DNA from: Microbacterium halimionae | GTDB lineage: Bacteria; Actinomycetota; Actinomycetes; Actinomycetales; Microbacteriaceae | Direction of reading: 5' to 3' | Assembly: GCF_011761265.1 (NCBI RefSeq) | Contig: NZ_JAAOZB010000001.1 | Coordinates: forward strand, 1,240,001 to 1,304,000 | DNA length: 64,000 nucleotides | Part shown: piece by piece, positions 1 through 8,257 of the stretch | Position numbering within the stretch: the first letter of the stretch is position 1 | Layout of the letters: each line of letters opens with the position of its first letter | Notes under the pieces: model-generated | The model's database searches: none | What the model was told of the DNA's origin: nothing | The model's input: the letters and a program-made list of their open reading frames with translations, nothing else | Made by a program: the position numbers and the translations under genes

Positions 1-2
1 CT

Positions 3-1343
3 GGCGAAAAGATCGTTGGCTTCACCGGTTACTCGCAGCACGATGAGGCGCAGTTCGTCGCCGATGAGATCGAAGTGCTGCACAAGAAAGACGTGCCGTA
101 CTCCGAGATGGCCGTGTTCTACCGCACCAACTCACAGTCGCGTGCACTCGAAGAGATTTTCATCCGCTCGGCCGTTCCCTACAAAATCATGGGCGGCACG
201 AAGTTCTACGAGCGCGCCGAAATCAAAGACGCCCTCGCGTACCTCGTCGCCATCGCCAACCCGGTCGACGAAATGGCTATTCGGCGCATCCTCAACAAAC
301 CCAAGCGCGGTATCGGCGATGTGACCGAAACTGCCATCGCGCGATACGCCGAAGAAAACGAAATGTCGTTCCGCGATGCGCTCGCGAACCCCTCGGCGAT
401 GGGTTTCGGCCCCAAAATTCAAAAGGCGCTGCTTCACCTCGACGAAGTTCTGGTTGAAGCATCCGCTCTCATGCTCCCCGCTACCGGCGAGCTTGCCCCG
501 CCGACCGCGGTTGCCGAAGGCCTCACCCTGCTGCTGAACAAGAGCGGATACCTCGACGCTCTGCGTGCGAGTCGTGATCCGCAAGACGAGGCCCGACTCG
601 AAAACGTCGACGAGCTCGTTGCTGTGACCCGGGAATTCGCGCGAAACAACCCCGAGGGCACGATCATCGACTTCCTCACTGAAGTCGCCCTCGTGGCGGC
701 AGCAGACGATCTTGACGACACCTCGGGGTCGGTGTCGCTCATGACGATGCACACGGCGAAGGGCCTGGAGTACGACAGCGTTTTTCTCACCGGTGTCGAA
801 GAAGACCTCATCCCGCACCGAATTTCGGCAAACGAGCCGGGTGGCCCTTCTGAAGAGCGACGCCTGTTCTACGTGGGTGTCACGCGCGCGCGCAAGCGGC
901 TGTATTTGTCGCTCGCGATGACGCGGGCACAGTTTGGCGAGGTGACAGTTGCGATGCCGAGCCGTTTCTTGCAAGAAATTCCCGCAGAACTCATCGAATG
1001 GCGGCAGTCTCCGGGAGACGTCAACTCGCGCGGCGGAATGCAGTCTCGTGCGCTCAATGCGCGAAAGCCTGGTTCATGGGGCGGGCGCCGTTCCGAAAAC
1101 CCGCCGGCGTTGGCGCCGCGATCGACATCGCTCGACAAATTTCCGAACCGTGTGCCCGCCAAGGTGCGGGACAACGGTGAGATGGAATTGGCGTCAGGCG
1201 ACCGCATCCGTCACGACGACTTCGGCGAAGGACACGTCGATGCAGTGACAGGCGAGGGTGCGAAGCGTGTCGCGCACGTGCGTTTCGAAGCAGTCGGGGC
1301 GAAGAAGCTGCTGATCAAGATCGCTCCCATCGAAAAGCTGTAG
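3..1343 (+). CDS. pcrA: ATP-dependent DNA helicase PcrA/UvrD, C-terminal part (5' end outside window)
   Basis: This is the 3' part of a superfamily 1A 3'-5' DNA helicase; the reading frame is open from base 3 and its start lies upstream of the window. About 446 residues are visible. They include helicase motif V (MTMHTAKGLEYDSVFLTG) and motif VI with the arginine finger (FYVGVTRARKRLYLS). After a low-complexity linker there is a C-terminal Tudor-like module (ASGDRIRHDDFGEGHV), which in PcrA/UvrD contacts RNA polymerase in transcription-coupled repair. PcrA, rather than Rep or another UvrD-like protein, is supported by this C-terminal module and by sucCD, a DUF6350 gene and purNH downstream, an order known from mycobacteria. 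The stop codon TAG ends at 1343. Confidence 0.93.
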   Translation, partial: GEKIVGFTGYSQHDEAQFVADEIEVLHKKDVPYSEMAVFYRTNSQSRALEEIFIRSAVPYKIMGGTKFYERAEIKDALAYLVAIANPVDEMAIRRILNKPKRGIGDVTETAIARYAEENEMSFRDALANPSAMGFGPKIQKALLHLDEVLVEASALMLPATGELAPPTAVAEGLTLLLNKSGYLDALRASRDPQDEARLENVDELVAVTREFARNNPEGTIIDFLTEVALVAAADDLDDTSGSVSLMTMHTAKGLEYDSVFLTGVEEDLIPHRISANEPGGPSEERRLFYVGVTRARKRLYLSLAMTRAQFGEVTVAMPSRFLQEIPAELIEWRQSPGDVNSRGGMQSRALNARKPGSWGGRRSENPPALAPRSTSLDKFPNRVPAKVRDNGEMELASGDRIRHDDFGEGHVDAVTGEGAKRVAHVRFEAVGAKKLLIKIAPIEKL

Positions 1344-1396
1344 CGCTCCGGGCTGGCTCATCAACCCGCGCGTGGTCCACGGGCTACGCTGGGGCT

Positions 1397-2458
1397 ATGG
1401 CATTGTTCTCGCGCCGCCCGAAGAAGTCTGAAGAGCCCGCTACTCCCGCCGAGGAACCGGCTATCGCCGATGAGTCGACGGCGAACAGCGCCGGAGCTGA
1501 AAGTCACACACCCGAAGAAGTAGTGCCGCAGGTCAACATTTCGATGTCGACGTACGGCAAATCCTCACCTCCGACTCCGACTCCGACTCCGGCCCCCGAG
1601 AACGTCGCGAAAACAGCGCTTCCGCGGCCCGATGCTGAAGCGCCGGCGCCCACAGAGTCGGTTCCTGGCCTTCGCGACAATGTGCTCGTGCGTCAGGCTA
1701 TGAGTGGTGTCAACAAGCCACCTGAGCCCACCGAGCTTCTCAATGTTGCTCGTCAGTTGTTGCAGGGGCATGTGTTCTTGCGCATTCAGGGCGACGCGAA
1801 GGAGCTGCTCGCTGAGGGCAAAGACCTGCCGCTTTCGGTCGCGAAGCTCAACGGCAAACCGTATGTTCTCGCGTTCTCCGGGGGAACGGCGATTCAAGAC
1901 GCTGTGCGCGCTGACGGCAACTCGTCAACATCAGCAGTGGGACAGCCCGTCTTGAACGTGCTGAAGCACGCAATCAGTGGCGAGTTCGCCGGCCTTATCG
2001 TCGACCACGCTTCGTCGCCGGCATCAGCTGTGCTGCCGCGGGCACTGCTCGAGCGCACTCTTGAGCAGGCCGACGATGACATCACGATCAAAGAGCTTCT
2101 GGCGGCAGTTCGCACGCCCGAAACGGGACGTGAGGTTGCGCGCGCGATGAGTACAGCGCCGCTGTGGCTTGCCGGAAAGCGCACCGACGACGGCAGGTTC
2201 GGTATCGCTGAATACCGCGCCGCCGATGGCACGCGAGCGCTTGAAGTTTTCACCCACCCACTCGAGCTGCTCGCACTTGGCCGTGGCGATCAACCGCTGC
2301 CGATCACGGCCGCACAGCTGGCCACGGCGCTTCGAGGTAACGAACAACTCACCGGTGTCTTCGTGAACCCGGCGGGCCCCTGGATTCGTCTCAGTCGCGA
2401 AGAACTCGCCCCGCTTTTCGAGATCACAGCGCCCGACGAGCCCACCTCTTCTGAGTAG
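1397..2458 (+). CDS. SseB family protein
   Basis: A 353-residue protein. Residues 1-95 are low complexity, rich in Pro, Ala and Glu, with a short Thr-Pro repeat encoded by a CCGACT-type hexamer run near 1568-1592. The rest resembles the SseB N-terminal domain, apparently in two copies (about 105-225 and 230-345, each with a core like 'NGKPYVLAFSGG' or 'FTHPLELLALGRG'). SseB-like proteins in actinobacteria have no settled function; the name comes from an enterobacterial rhodanese-enhancing protein. There is no Shine-Dalgarno sequence. A -10-like TACGCT (1385-1390) lies exactly 6 nt before the ATG, so the mRNA may be leaderless. It follows pcrA by 53 bp on the same strand. Confidence 0.7.
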   Translation: MALFSRRPKKSEEPATPAEEPAIADESTANSAGAESHTPEEVVPQVNISMSTYGKSSPPTPTPTPAPENVAKTALPRPDAEAPAPTESVPGLRDNVLVRQAMSGVNKPPEPTELLNVARQLLQGHVFLRIQGDAKELLAEGKDLPLSVAKLNGKPYVLAFSGGTAIQDAVRADGNSSTSAVGQPVLNVLKHAISGEFAGLIVDHASSPASAVLPRALLERTLEQADDDITIKELLAAVRTPETGREVARAMSTAPLWLAGKRTDDGRFGIAEYRAADGTRALEVFTHPLELLALGRGDQPLPITAAQLATALRGNEQLTGVFVNPAGPWIRLSREELAPLFEITAPDEPTSSE

Positions 2459-2639
2459 GACCTGCGACACTCAAGGGTGCACCTGGTTTCGTAAGGCCCG
2501 TCACGACGGGTGAGGACCGTGGGTGACAGCGCCCGCCGTTTGCAGCCGAGTGGCGGCGTGTGAAACGGAGCTCGGCGCGCACGTCGGATGCCTTTGGGGC
2601 ATCTCGATTCGGTGCCCGATCTGGTGGGGGTAGACATAC

Positions 2640-2657
2640 ATACCGACTGGACGGTAT
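2640..2657 (+). promoter_or_regulatory. TetR-type operator, island site 1
   Basis: Palindrome ATACCG-ACTGGA-CGGTAT with perfect 6-bp arms. It lies in a likely promoter: -35 TAGACA at 2631-2636, an 18-bp spacer, -10 TATTGT at 2655-2660. The last three operator bases are the first three of the -10 box, so bound repressor would block polymerase. The downstream operon contains a tetR gene, which suggests autoregulation. The same motif recurs at 5830, 14651 and 20786. Confidence 0.75.
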
Positions 2658-2685
2658 TGTGTCTTCCAACGGAAGCGAGGTCGCA

Positions 2686-3423
2686 GTGCGCAGATTCGAG
2701 GGCAGAGTCGCCCTGATCACCGGGGCCAGCAGGGGCATCGGCTTCGCCATCGCCCGGCGCATCCTCGCCGAGGGGGGTTCGGTCGTCATTACGGGCCGCA
2801 AGCAGGCCGCGCTCGACGCCGCGCTCAGCGAGCTGGGAGAGCGTGCATCGGCGGTGGCTGGGCACGCCGATGACGCCGAACATCAGCAGGCCGTTTTCGC
2901 CCACATTGTCGACCGGCACGGGGGCATCGACCACCTCGTCAACAACACCGGTATCAATCCCGCGTACGGACCGATTGTCGACACCGGTGCGGACATCACC
3001 CGCAAGATCGTCGACGTAAACGTCGTCGCGGCGCTCGACTGGACCCGCGGGGCGGTCGCTGCGGGGTTGACGCGGTCTGTCGTGAACATCGCGTCGGTCG
3101 CAGGCTTGGGTGCGAGCCCCGGAATCGGCTTCTACGGCGTCTCGAAGGCAGCGCTCATCAACCTGACGATGCAGCTGGCCTTCGAGCTCGCCCCACGGAT
3201 TCGCGTCAACGCCGTGGCACCCGCCGTGATCAAGACGGCGTTTGCTCGCGCCCTCTACGAAGGACACGAAGCCGAGGCCTCCGCCGCATATCCCTTGCAG
3301 CGCCTCGGCGAGAGCGACGACGTCGCGGGGCCCGTCGCCTTCCTCCTATCCGACGATGCCGGCTGGATCACCGGCCAGACAATGCCGATCGACGGCGGCG
3401 CCAGCATCCGCCCCCAACTGTGA
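2686..3423 (+). CDS. SDR family oxidoreductase
   Basis: A 245-residue classical short-chain dehydrogenase/reductase. It has the cofactor motif TGASRGIG near residue 12, the variant VNNTG where most family members have NNAG, and the catalytic Ser and Tyr-x3-Lys (IASVAG ... FYGVSKAA). A longer open frame reaches upstream to 2560. GTG at 2686 is chosen because GGAAGCGAGG lies 5 nt before it, homology begins there, and the upstream extension would run through the operator. It is first in an operon with a TetR regulator, an MDR oxidoreductase and a second SDR. The likely role is oxidation of a hydroxyacyl-CoA or alcohol, or the reverse; the substrate cannot be read from the sequence. Confidence 0.88.
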   Translation: MRRFEGRVALITGASRGIGFAIARRILAEGGSVVITGRKQAALDAALSELGERASAVAGHADDAEHQQAVFAHIVDRHGGIDHLVNNTGINPAYGPIVDTGADITRKIVDVNVVAALDWTRGAVAAGLTRSVVNIASVAGLGASPGIGFYGVSKAALINLTMQLAFELAPRIRVNAVAPAVIKTAFARALYEGHEAEASAAYPLQRLGESDDVAGPVAFLLSDDAGWITGQTMPIDGGASIRPQL

Positions 3424-3463
3424 GCTGCTCGGGCTCGCGGCCGATTCGCGGGAGGATGAACGT

Positions 3464-4054
3464 ATGAAAGATTCTCACGTCGCCGACGACGTCACCCGTG
3501 CCGCTGTCGAGCTTTTCGCTACTCAGGGCTACGCCAACACGAGCGTTCAGCAGATCGTTGCGGCCGCTGGTGTCACCAAAGGCGCGATGTATCACTACTT
3601 CGAGTCGAAAGATGACTTACTGTTCGGCATCTACGACCGCCTGCTGTCGCTGCAGAAGTCGCATCTCGATGAAATCATCGCGCGCGGCGGCGCGACCGAC
3701 GAGGTGCTACGCGCGGTCTGCGTCGACGTGCTCGAGACCTCGATCGATGACATTTCGGCGGGAACTGTGTTCTTCCGCAGCATGCACATGCTCAGCGCGC
3801 CACGCCAGCAAGAGGTCACGCGCCGCCGAAGGAGCTACCACGACCAGTTCGCGGCGCTGATCGTGCGTGGACAGGCGGACGGGCTGTATCGCGACGACAT
3901 CCCGGTCGTGATGATCGTCGCGCATTTCTTCAGCGACGTGCACTATCTCTCGCACTGGTACTCGCCCGAAGGGCCGGAGGATCAGACTCTCATCGCCGAA
4001 CAGATCACTGATCTGTTCTTGAGCAGCATCAGGAGCAAAGATGACCCTGCCTGA
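3464..4054 (+). CDS. TetR/AcrR family transcriptional regulator (candidate regulator of the island)
   Basis: A 196-residue TetR-family DNA-binding protein. The N-terminal helix-turn-helix is clear (TSVQQIVAAAGVTKGAMYHY, about residues 25-45), followed by a helical ligand/dimer domain. ATG 3464 is chosen because GGAGGA (3451-3456) precedes it at normal spacing; a longer frame overlaps the preceding SDR gene. The gene starts 40 bp after that SDR, and its 3' end overlaps the next gene by 14 nt, so it is co-transcribed from the promoter with operator site 1. Being inside an operon with that site makes it the best candidate to recognise all four island palindromes. That link is inference. Confidence 0.88.
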   Translation: MKDSHVADDVTRAAVELFATQGYANTSVQQIVAAAGVTKGAMYHYFESKDDLLFGIYDRLLSLQKSHLDEIIARGGATDEVLRAVCVDVLETSIDDISAGTVFFRSMHMLSAPRQQEVTRRRRSYHDQFAALIVRGQADGLYRDDIPVVMIVAHFFSDVHYLSHWYSPEGPEDQTLIAEQITDLFLSSIRSKDDPA

Positions 4055-5036
4055 CACGATGCGCGCCTGGCGCGTCACCCGACTCGCCGAGCCGAACGAA
4101 GCGCTCTCGCTCGATGAGCTCCCGATGCCCACGCCGTCGGCGGGCGAGGTGCTCGTGCGGGTCCGCGCGGTCGCGGCGAACTTTCCCGACGTGTTGCTCT
4201 GCCGCGGCGAGTACCAGGTCAAGCCTGCGCTGCCCTTTGTGCCCGGTATCGAGTTCGTCGGCGATGTGGTCGCATACGGCTCGAGTGTCGACGGGCTCGA
4301 GGTCGGGGCTCGTGTGCTCGGCTCGAAGATCGGTGTGCTCTCGGAATATGCCGTGCTACCCGCGTCGGATGTGTGGGCGGCACCCGAGTCGCTCCCGGAC
4401 GTCGAGGCATCCGGGTTGACGGTCGCCTACCAGACCGCGTGGTTCGCGCTCCACCGTCGCGCGGCGCTGCAGTCCGGCGAATGGTTGCTCGTTCATGCGG
4501 CAGCCGGCGGCGTGGGGCTCGCGGCCGTGCAACTGGGGGCCGCTGCGGGTGCTCACGTAGTCGGCGTCGTGGGGTCGGCGGCAAAAGCGAAGGTGGCGCG
4601 GGATGCCGGAGCCGACATCGTGCTGGTGCGGGGCACCGATGACATCGTCACGGGGGTCAAGTCGGCTACCGGTGGGCGGGGCGCAGATGTCGTCTTCGAC
4701 CCGGTCGGTGGCGACGCGTTCGTGGCCTCGACGAGGTGCATCGCTTTCGAGGGTCGCATCATCGTGGTCGGCTTTGCGGGCGGCACGATCCAAGAGCTCC
4801 CGGCCGGGCACGTGCTCGTGAAGAATTATTCGGTGGTGGGGTTGCACTGGGGAATGTATCCGGGCCTTCGTCCGGACCTCGTGGATGACGCCAGGGCAGG
4901 TCTGACTCGTCTGGCGGAGGCCGGCTCGATCCGGCCCGTCGTCGACCACGTCGTGCCGTTCGATCGGGCGCCGGAAGCCCTGACCGCGCTCGCAGGGGGC
5001 GCGACGGTGGGTCGCGTCGTCATCCAGGTCGGGTGA
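4041..5036 (+). CDS. NADPH:quinone oxidoreductase family protein (zinc-independent MDR)
   Basis: A 331-residue medium-chain dehydrogenase/reductase of the quinone oxidoreductase/enoyl reductase type. The N-terminal GroES-like fold (about 1-120) lacks the zinc-binding Cys/His residues. The Rossmann domain has the glycine motif HAAAGGVGLAAVQLG near residue 152 and FDPVGG near 220. These enzymes reduce quinones, enones or enoyl thioesters with NADPH. The start overlaps the tetR 3' end by 14 nt and its stop overlaps the next SDR start, so translation is probably coupled. In this island it may act as a 2-enoyl-CoA or enone reductase; this is inferred from context only. Confidence 0.85.
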   Translation: MTLPDTMRAWRVTRLAEPNEALSLDELPMPTPSAGEVLVRVRAVAANFPDVLLCRGEYQVKPALPFVPGIEFVGDVVAYGSSVDGLEVGARVLGSKIGVLSEYAVLPASDVWAAPESLPDVEASGLTVAYQTAWFALHRRAALQSGEWLLVHAAAGGVGLAAVQLGAAAGAHVVGVVGSAAKAKVARDAGADIVLVRGTDDIVTGVKSATGGRGADVVFDPVGGDAFVASTRCIAFEGRIIVVGFAGGTIQELPAGHVLVKNYSVVGLHWGMYPGLRPDLVDDARAGLTRLAEAGSIRPVVDHVVPFDRAPEALTALAGGATVGRVVIQVG

Positions 5037-5767
5037 TGACCCTCGACGGGCGCGTCTGCCTGGTCACGGGCGGTGCCCGGGGGATTGGTGCGGCCGTGGT
5101 CCGCGCGCTGCACGCTGAGGGTGCGCGCGTCATGGTCGCCGACGTACTCGAGGTCGAAGGTGCCGCGCTCGCGGACGAGCTCGGCCCATCGGTGCGTTTT
5201 GCGCGGCTGGATGTCACGGACGAGCACGGGTGGGCCGCGGTGGTCGCGGCATCCCTCGACGCCTTCGGCGCGATCGACGTGCTCGTCAACAACGCTGGCA
5301 TCGCCAACGCGGCGCCCATCGAGCATCTGTCAACGGCGAAGTGGGATGCGGTCATCGCTGTCAATCTGACGGGGACGTTCTTCGGATGCCGTGCCGTCGT
5401 GCCGATCATGAAGACCGCCGGTCGGGGGTCGATCATCAACCTCTCGTCCGTGGAGGGTATGCGCGGCAGTCGGGGCCTGCACGGCTACACCGCAGCCAAG
5501 TTCGGCGTGCGAGGGCTGTCGCAATCGATGGCGGTCGAACTCGGTGAATTCGGGATCCGAGTCAACTCGGTGCATCCGGGCTTTATTCGTACGCAGTTGA
5601 CGGAACGCATCGATCCGGCACATCTCGACATCCCGCTCGGGCGGCCGGGGGAGCCCTCTGATATCGCCGCCACCATCGTCTTTCTTGCATCCGATGCCTC
5701 GGCCTTCACCACGGGCGCGGAGTTCGTGGTCGATGGTGGCATGATCGCCGGCATCCCGCACCGGTAA
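5036..5767 (+). CDS. SDR family oxidoreductase
   Basis: A 243-residue classical SDR with TGGARGIG, NNAG and the catalytic SSVEG ... YTAAK motif, plus a C-terminal VDGG. It resembles glucose 1-dehydrogenase-like and 3-alpha/20-beta-hydroxysteroid dehydrogenase-like members. The upstream stop and this start share bases (GTGATG at 5033-5038). Either GTG 5033 or ATG 5036 could initiate; ATG 5036 is preferred as the stronger codon in a TGATG coupling arrangement. It is the last gene of the first island operon. The substrate is unknown; a secondary alcohol or hydroxyacyl thioester is plausible next to the other beta-oxidation-type genes. Confidence 0.87.
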   Translation: MTLDGRVCLVTGGARGIGAAVVRALHAEGARVMVADVLEVEGAALADELGPSVRFARLDVTDEHGWAAVVAASLDAFGAIDVLVNNAGIANAAPIEHLSTAKWDAVIAVNLTGTFFGCRAVVPIMKTAGRGSIINLSSVEGMRGSRGLHGYTAAKFGVRGLSQSMAVELGEFGIRVNSVHPGFIRTQLTERIDPAHLDIPLGRPGEPSDIAATIVFLASDASAFTTGAEFVVDGGMIAGIPHR

Positions 5768-5829
5768 CGGGCATACGCCCTCTTCGCCGCCATGGGTGCG
5801 ACACTCGAAAAGATGGCTGCAACATTTAC

Positions 5830-5847
5830 ATACCGCCCGGTCGGTTT
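5830..5847 (+). promoter_or_regulatory. TetR-type operator, island site 2
   Basis: ATACCG-CCCGGT-CGGTTT, matching the other island sites in 6-bp arms, spacing and the GGT at the end of the spacer. It lies 40 bp before the start of the ABC importer operon. A TTTACA hexamer at 5825-5830 could be a -35 element, but the -10 is unclear. Confidence 0.7.
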
Positions 5848-5886
5848 CTGATGTACAGTGAGGGCATCTGACACGAAGAGGTGCCG

Positions 5887-6624
5887 ATGCTTTCCCAGAA
5901 CAGCCCCCACGATCCGCTCGGTCCGCGGCTCGAGATCGATCGACTGACCGTCACATTCGGCGGCCTCACCGCGGTCGACGAGGTCACCTTCACCGTGCAG
6001 CCCGGCGCGGTCGTCGCACTGATCGGCCCCAACGGAGCAGGCAAGACCACGGTCTTCAACGCCGTGTGCGGCCTCGTGCGACACAGCGGATCCGTCCGTA
6101 TCAACGGCGCACTCGCACCGCGCCGCACGGCCGCACTCACCGACCTCGGTGTGTCGCGCACCCTGCAAGGACTCGGGCTCTTCGGTTCGCTCAGCGTTCG
6201 CGAGAACGTGCTCGTCCCCGTCGCGGGTCGTCGCGATGCCCCTCGCCTCGTCGCGGAACAGCTTGCTGCACTCCACCTCGACCCCCTCGCCGATCGACCG
6301 GTCGCCGCCCTCGCCTACCCCGATCGCAAGCGCGTCGCTCTGGCACGTGCGCTGGTCACAGATCCCGGACTTCTGCTGCTCGACGAACCCGCGGGCGGAC
6401 TCGGCGCTGACGACATCGATGATCTCGCGTCGACGATCCGGCGAGTGGCCGAAGCAGGATGCTCCGTGTTGCTGGTCGAGCACCACGTCGACTTCGTCAT
6501 GAGTCTGGCCGACGACATCGTCGTGCTCGACTTCGGTCGTCGGATCGCGCAAGGCGCCCCGGAGGACGTACGTACCGATCCGCGCGTCGAAGAGGCCTAC
6601 CTCGGTGTGAAGGCGACACGATGA
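5887..6624 (+). CDS. ABC transporter ATP-binding protein, LivG-like
   Basis: A 245-residue nucleotide-binding subunit of a branched-chain-amino-acid-type importer (HAAT family). It has Walker A GPNGAGKT (about residue 44), Walker B LLLLDEP, and an H-loop VLLVEHHVDFVM typical of LivG. The ABC signature is abnormal: LAYPDRKR replaces the usual LSYGQ(Q/R)R, losing the signature Gly and Gln. ATG 5887 is preferred over GTG 5881 because GAAGAGG (5875-5881) gives proper spacing only to the ATG. It opens a five-gene operon in LivG-F-H-M-K order with 1-4 nt overlaps or close spacing. The substrate is probably a carboxylate or amino-acid-like catabolite used by the island. Confidence 0.88.
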   Translation: MLSQNSPHDPLGPRLEIDRLTVTFGGLTAVDEVTFTVQPGAVVALIGPNGAGKTTVFNAVCGLVRHSGSVRINGALAPRRTAALTDLGVSRTLQGLGLFGSLSVRENVLVPVAGRRDAPRLVAEQLAALHLDPLADRPVAALAYPDRKRVALARALVTDPGLLLLDEPAGGLGADDIDDLASTIRRVAEAGCSVLLVEHHVDFVMSLADDIVVLDFGRRIAQGAPEDVRTDPRVEEAYLGVKATR

Positions 6625-7379
6625 GCGCGACAGTCGCACCGACCGCACAGCCGACGCCGACACCCGCCGGAGCGCTCGCTCTTCGAGGCCTGACCGTGGG
6701 GTTCGGGGGCGCTCCCGTGCTGCACGGCGTAGACATCGAACTGCGTCCAGGCGAGGTCGTCGCACTCCTCGGCGCCAACGGCGCGGGAAAGACGACACTG
6801 CTTCGCGCGCTGGCCGGCCTCGTGCCCGCCGCATCGGGCGACATTCTTCTCGACGGATTCGATCTCGCACCACTTCGCACAGAGCAGCGGGCTCGACGGG
6901 GCATAGCGCTCGTGCCCGACGGCCAGAGCGTGGTGGCCGAGTTGACGGTAGAAGAAAACCTGCGGCTGGGTGCGTTGTGGCGCCATCGCGGCGCAGCGCG
7001 TGACCGCGCCGTGGCCGCGATCTACGAGCTCTTCGAGCCGCTCGCTCGGCGACGCACAAGTGACGGGCACCAGTTGTCCGGCGGCGAACGGCAGATGCTG
7101 GCTCTGGGGCGTGCGCTCATCGCCGAACCGATCGTGCTCGCCCTCGACGAGCCATCGCTCGGACTCGCGCCACTCGTCGTCGCGCAACTCATGGGCACTT
7201 TGCGCGATGCCGCCGAGAGTCGTGGCCTCACCGTCCTGCTCGCCGAACAGAACGTCACGAGCGCGCTCTCGATCGCCGATCGAGGCGTCGTCCTCGATCT
7301 CGGTCGAGTCGTGGCCGACGCGCCGGCCGCCCAGCTCGCTACCGACTCCGCCCTCCGACACGCCTACCTGGGGTTCTGA
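6621..7379 (+). CDS. ABC transporter ATP-binding protein, LivF-like
   Basis: A 252-residue second nucleotide-binding subunit of the HAAT importer. It has a canonical Walker A (GANGAGKTTL), a canonical signature (LSGGERQMLALGRAL), Walker B (VLALDEPSLGL) and a LivF-type H-loop region (VLLAEQNV). About 20 N-terminal residues are Ala/Pro/Thr-rich. ATG 6621 overlaps the livG-like stop as ATGA. It presumably pairs with the LivG-like subunit, whose signature is degenerate, so this subunit supplies the intact signature for one of the two ATP sites. Confidence 0.9.
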   Translation: MSATVAPTAQPTPTPAGALALRGLTVGFGGAPVLHGVDIELRPGEVVALLGANGAGKTTLLRALAGLVPAASGDILLDGFDLAPLRTEQRARRGIALVPDGQSVVAELTVEENLRLGALWRHRGAARDRAVAAIYELFEPLARRRTSDGHQLSGGERQMLALGRALIAEPIVLALDEPSLGLAPLVVAQLMGTLRDAAESRGLTVLLAEQNVTSALSIADRGVVLDLGRVVADAPAAQLATDSALRHAYLGF

Positions 7380-8257
7380 TGGATCGCTTCGTCTTTCTGT
7401 TCGCCACCGGACTCGCTCGCGGCGCGATTTTCGCACTGTTCGCGCTCTCGCTCGTGCTCATCTGGCGGGCCGCGCGCATCATCAACTTCGCGCAGGGGGC
7501 GATGGCGCTCGTCGCGACGTACGTGGCGTTCGCCGTCACCGGGGGGACGGGGTCGTACTGGGCCGGACTCGCCGCGGGCATCATCGCCGGCGCGCTCATG
7601 GGGCTCGTCGTCGAGCGCGGCGCCATGCGATTCGCGTCTCATGAGAACCCGCTTGCCGGCGTGATCGTCGCGATCGGACTCGTGATCGTGCTGCAGTCGG
7701 TCCTTGGCATCCTTTTCGGCGCCGAGTACCGCCCCATGCGCGCGCCATTCGATGACAGCCCGATCATCGTGAACGGGGTGCCGCTCGTCTCGCCCTACGA
7801 CCTCTTCGTCCTCGCCGTCGCGATCATCGTGATGGTGGCACTCGCCCTGCTTTTTCGCTACACATCGCTCGGCCTGCAGTTGCGAGCATCCGCGTTCGCC
7901 CCGGAGGTTTCGCGCATCCTCGGGGTACGGGTCACCCGGATGGTGACGATCGGATGGATGCTGTCGGCCGCCGTCGCGGCGCTGGCGGCGATGCTGCTTG
8001 TGCCGACCGAGCTGGGACTCAATCCGCACTCGACTGATGTGCTGTTCGTCTACGCTTTCGCGGTCGCCGTCGTGGGAGGTCTCGACTCGCCCGTCGGGGC
8101 GATGGTAGGAGGTGTCGTCGTCGGAGTCGCGATGACGCTCGTCACTGGATACCTCGGTGCCACGGTCGCCCCGATCGGAGTCCTCATCCTGCTCGTGGGT
8201 GTGTTGCTGATCCGACCGGGAGGCATCTTCTCGATGCGGGAAGCGAGACGCGCATGA
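7379..8257 (+). CDS. Branched-chain amino acid-type ABC transporter permease, LivH-like
   Basis: A 292-residue integral membrane protein with about eight hydrophobic segments. The LivH hallmark near the N-terminus is present (GAIFALFALSLVLIWRAARI, followed by INFAQG), and a late GGLDSPVGAMVGG segment corresponds to the permease coupling region. It forms the membrane channel together with the LivM-like protein. ATG 7379 overlaps the preceding stop by one base (TGATG). The length is normal for the family. Confidence 0.92.
   Translation: MDRFVFLFATGLARGAIFALFALSLVLIWRAARIINFAQGAMALVATYVAFAVTGGTGSYWAGLAAGIIAGALMGLVVERGAMRFASHENPLAGVIVAIGLVIVLQSVLGILFGAEYRPMRAPFDDSPIIVNGVPLVSPYDLFVLAVAIIVMVALALLFRYTSLGLQLRASAFAPEVSRILGVRVTRMVTIGWMLSAAVAALAAMLLVPTELGLNPHSTDVLFVYAFAVAVVGGLDSPVGAMVGGVVVGVAMTLVTGYLGATVAPIGVLILLVGVLLIRPGGIFSMREARRA

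Noticed and set aside
1568..1600. Hexamer repeat (CCGACT-type) as a phase-variable contingency repeat
   Set aside because: The unit is 6 nt and inside a coding Thr-Pro linker, so changes in copy number would not shift the frame.
2560..2685. N-terminal extension of the first island SDR
   Set aside because: The extension would include the operator and promoter and shows no SDR homology; GTG 2686 has a good ribosome-binding site.
5485..7059. 524-codon minus-strand open frame opposite the SDR and ABC ATPase genes
   Set aside because: It is antisense to two well-supported genes, very rich in Arg, His and Asp with no domain, and is the usual shadow frame of high-GC coding DNA.
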